Assembly: GCA_009922405.1 (NCBI GenBank)
Contig: RFVZ01000120.1
Coordinates: 1 to 7,590 of the forward strand
Direction: 5' to 3'
Origin: Betaproteobacteria bacterium
Lineage (GTDB): Bacteria > Pseudomonadota > Gammaproteobacteria > Burkholderiales > Burkholderiaceae_E
DNA: 7,590 nt
Part shown: in pieces, positions 6,069 to 7,590 of the stretch
How positions within the stretch are numbered: position 1 is the first letter of the stretch
Layout of the letters: each line of letters starts with the position of its first letter
Translations under genes and position numbers: made by a program
Notes under the pieces: model-generated
Told to the model about the DNA's origin: nothing
The model's database searches: none
Seen by the model: only the letters and a program-made list of their open reading frames with translations

Positions 6069-6899
6069 TTACAGGCCAGTGGTGCGGCGAATCACCGCAA
6101 ACCAACATCGAATCGGGAGCAAACGCAAGAACTTCAGAACGCCCGTGAAACGACGAGGGAAATGGATGTTGAACTCCCCGGCGCTAATTCCCGCCAAAAT
6201 TCTGAGCGCTGCTTCGTCCGCGCTGATCAGTGCCGGCATCGTGAACGTATTGGTCGCGGTTGCAGGCGTATCGACAAACCCCGGATTGACCACGGCCACT
6301 CCAATGCCGCGGGGGTTGAGATCGATCCAGAGGGTTTCGGCCAAGTGGTTCAGAGCGGCCTTGGTCTGGCCGTAAGCGAGCGCTTTGGGCATGCCGCCCC
6401 AACCCGCGACGCTGGCCGTCAAGACCAACTGTCCGCGGCCTTGATCAAGCAAGACTGGCAAAACCGCAGCGAGCAGGTTGAGGGCGCCAATTTGGTTTAT
6501 TTCGATCGTGCGGCGGGCGGCCGCGAGGTCAAAATTATCGGCGCGCATCGGCACCCAGAGGGCTGCGAGCCAGATCACGACGTCGACGCCACCCCATGCC
6601 GCAACGATCGCGTCACGGGCCGCTGCGAGCGCGCCTGCATTCGTGACGTCCAGCGGCAGAACCAGCGCATCAAAAGGTCGTTGATCCGGGCGTTGATCCG
6701 GACCGCCACCGACCTCGTCGAGGACATCGTGCAAGGATTGTTCACGGCGCGCTGAGACGGCGATTCGAGCGCCGCGACGGGCGAGTTCGCGCGCGAGTGC
6801 TGCGCCGATGCCGCTGGAGGCGCCGACTAGCCAGACCCGCTGATTCCGCCACTCTTTGATGGGGGGGTTCAGGGGTCCAAACAGTCCGTTAAGCGACAT
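6069..6899 (-). CDS. Short-chain dehydrogenase/reductase (classical SDR)
   Basis: A 276-residue NAD(P)-dependent oxidoreductase. The Rossmann glycine motif is GASSGIG (26-32), preceded by VWLV. Arg51-Arg52 after the second strand (SARR) favours NADPH. LDVT (83-86) binds the adenine. The catalytic residues are Asn135 (EINQIGALN), Ser163 (TASVAG), Tyr176 and Lys180 (YGQTK), and NPGFVDTP (205-212) completes the fold. The usual NNAG motif after strand 4 is replaced by WLAALW (110-115). A DQRPDQRP duplication lies at about 68-75, in the loop after the third helix. The C-terminal NIHFPRRFTGVLKFLRLLPI is basic and hydrophobic and could touch the membrane; this tail is typical of SDRs in lipid-linked gene clusters. 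ATG 6899 overlaps the 3' end of the MFS gene by 11 bp; no strong ribosome-binding site is seen. Substrate unknown. Confidence 0.92.
   Translation of the reverse strand: MSLNGLFGPLNPPIKEWRNQRVWLVGASSGIGAALARELARRGARIAVSARREQSLHDVLDEVGGGPDQRPDQRPFDALVLPLDVTNAGALAAARDAIVAAWGGVDVVIWLAALWVPMRADNFDLAAARRTIEINQIGALNLLAAVLPVLLDQGRGQLVLTASVAGWGGMPKALAYGQTKAALNHLAETLWIDLNPRGIGVAVVNPGFVDTPATATNTFTMPALISADEAALRILAGISAGEFNIHFPRRFTGVLKFLRLLPIRCWFAVIRRTTGL
6679..6702 (-). repeat. 12-bp near-exact tandem duplication inside the SDR gene
   Basis: On the plus strand cgttgatccggg is followed directly by cgttgatccgga, 11 of 12 bases identical. On the coding strand it gives DQRPDQRP, an in-frame four-residue duplication in a surface loop just before the LDVT strand. 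It is probably a recent slippage event that the fold tolerates. Confidence 0.85.
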
Positions 6900-7590
6900 G
6901 GGTCTGTCTCACAAGCACGACTTGGGGTTCGGGCGGGATCAAGCCAAGCATCGCACACGCCAGGAGTTTGAGGCCGCAGGGTACCGCTGCATAGACGAGT
7001 GAGAGGGCGATTTCCCCGCCGGCTTGGCCCGGTTGGTAGCCGGACAGGTCGAGCAACGGCAATGCGACACCTGCGGCAATGGCGAGGGTTGCTTTGGTCG
7101 CAAGGTTCCAGAGGCCCACATAGGCGCCGCTGGCCGGGCCGCGATCGCCGTGGTCGGCAATCACTTGGGCGAGTAGGGCACCTGGGATCGCCAGATCAGC
7201 GCCGAGTGCGAACCCCGTCACAAAACAGACCGCACCAAATGCCCAGACATCGCCGGAACCGAGACCGAGTGCCCAGGCGAAACCCGCCACGGAAAGTCCC
7301 ATCCCGGCAAGCCAGGCGAGGCGCAGACCGATTTGGCGGGCCACGACAACCCAGATTGGCATGCCCAACGCACCCGCCAAAAAATAGGTCGCCAAAAAAA
7401 CTGGGGTCAGTTCCTCCGCGTGCAGCACGTCGCGCACAAAGAACAAAAGGAGCGTGGCGGGGATCGCTGCAGCGACGCCATTGGTGACAAAGATGATGAT
7501 CAGGCGCCGGAATGCCGTGTTACTCCGTACCCTTGCCCAGGACCCCGAGTATCCAGGGGTTTCGGTAGGTCTCATCGGCGCGGGGGTTGC
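6889..7590 (-). CDS. MFS transporter of the GPH (COG2211-like) type, C-terminal part
   Basis: The C-terminal 233 residues of a 12-helix inner-membrane transporter. The frame stays open to the right edge, so the Met codon at 7575 is internal and the N-terminal half lies outside the window. A hydrophilic central loop (PTETPGYSGSWARVRSNTAFRR) is followed by six hydrophobic segments, beginning LIIIFVTNGVAAAIPATLLLF, LTPVFLATYFLAGALG, LAWLAGMGLSVAGFAWALG, WAFGAVCFVTGFALGAD, LATKATLAIAAGVALPLLDL and IALSLVYAAVPCGLKLLACA. GMPIWVVVARQIG after the second segment corresponds to the loop motif of glycoside-pentoside-hexuronide-type carriers. GPASGAYVGLWNLATKATLA is also typical of COG2211. Despite the family name, members in lipid-modification clusters need not carry sugars, and the substrate is unknown. 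Its stop lies inside the SDR gene's first codons, so the two are translationally linked. Confidence 0.88.
   Translation of the reverse strand, partial: ATPAPMRPTETPGYSGSWARVRSNTAFRRLIIIFVTNGVAAAIPATLLLFFVRDVLHAEELTPVFLATYFLAGALGMPIWVVVARQIGLRLAWLAGMGLSVAGFAWALGLGSGDVWAFGAVCFVTGFALGADLAIPGALLAQVIADHGDRGPASGAYVGLWNLATKATLAIAAGVALPLLDLSGYQPGQAGGEIALSLVYAAVPCGLKLLACAMLGLIPPEPQVVLVRQTHVA

Noticed and set aside
6861..6867. Run of seven G near the SDR N-terminus, a possible frameshift site
   Set aside because: The SDR frame is intact on both sides of the run (NPPIKEW then VWLVGASSGIG), so there is no evidence of a broken gene or programmed slippage.
1..7590. tRNA, rRNA, CRISPR, insertion sequence or defence system
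   Set aside because: Genes fill nearly the whole window with housekeeping or metabolic families; no spaced repeats, transposase motifs or RNA-gene signatures were seen.

Overview
The window is GC-rich, densely packed chromosomal DNA. It most resembles a beta- or gammaproteobacterium: there is a lipopolysaccharide heptose enzyme, a PBP5-type carboxypeptidase, a COG3411-type ferredoxin, and a DesA-like diiron protein of the kind I recall from Burkholderiales and relatives. I cannot place it more precisely from sequence alone. Nine protein genes fill almost all of it. No stretch longer than about 40 bases lacks a gene, and I see no tRNA, rRNA, CRISPR array, insertion sequence or phage gene.

Left block (1-2628, minus strand). 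Reading in the direction of transcription, it holds a long VanZ-family membrane protein, a thioredoxin-fold [2Fe-2S] ferredoxin, a small alpha/beta hydrolase, and the N-terminal 170 residues of a D-alanyl-D-alanine carboxypeptidase that runs off the left edge. Spacing is tight: 34 nt, then an ATGA stop/start overlap, then 10 nt. This looks like one transcript.

Centre (2678-4135, plus strand). This single gene is the most unusual item. It fuses a monofunctional biotin--protein ligase (BirA catalytic and C-terminal domains, no N-terminal DNA-binding domain) to a complete gamma-glutamylcyclotransferase/AIG2-like domain. An exact 12-bp tandem duplication lies in the linker between the two domains. 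The gene's 3' end overlaps the convergent heptose gene by 36 bp.

Right block (4100-7590, minus strand). In transcription order it holds the C-terminal part of a GPH-type MFS transporter, a short-chain dehydrogenase, an NTF2/SnoaL-like protein, a ferritin-like diiron (acyl-ACP-desaturase-type) protein, and D-beta-D-heptose-1-phosphate adenylyltransferase. Overlaps of 11 bp and 4 bp and gaps of 22 and 37 nt suggest one operon. The MFS, SDR and NTF2 genes resemble a set that I recall next to lipid-modifying genes (FAD oxidoreductase, DUF1365, cyclopropane-synthase-like methyltransferase), sometimes under sigma-E/ChrR control. Those partners would lie to the right of the window, so a membrane-lipid modification role is an inference. 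The heptose gene at the end supplies LPS inner-core precursor.

Start sites were chosen by ribosome-binding sites where visible. Those of the VanZ and BirA-fusion genes remain ambiguous and the reasons are given in their entries.
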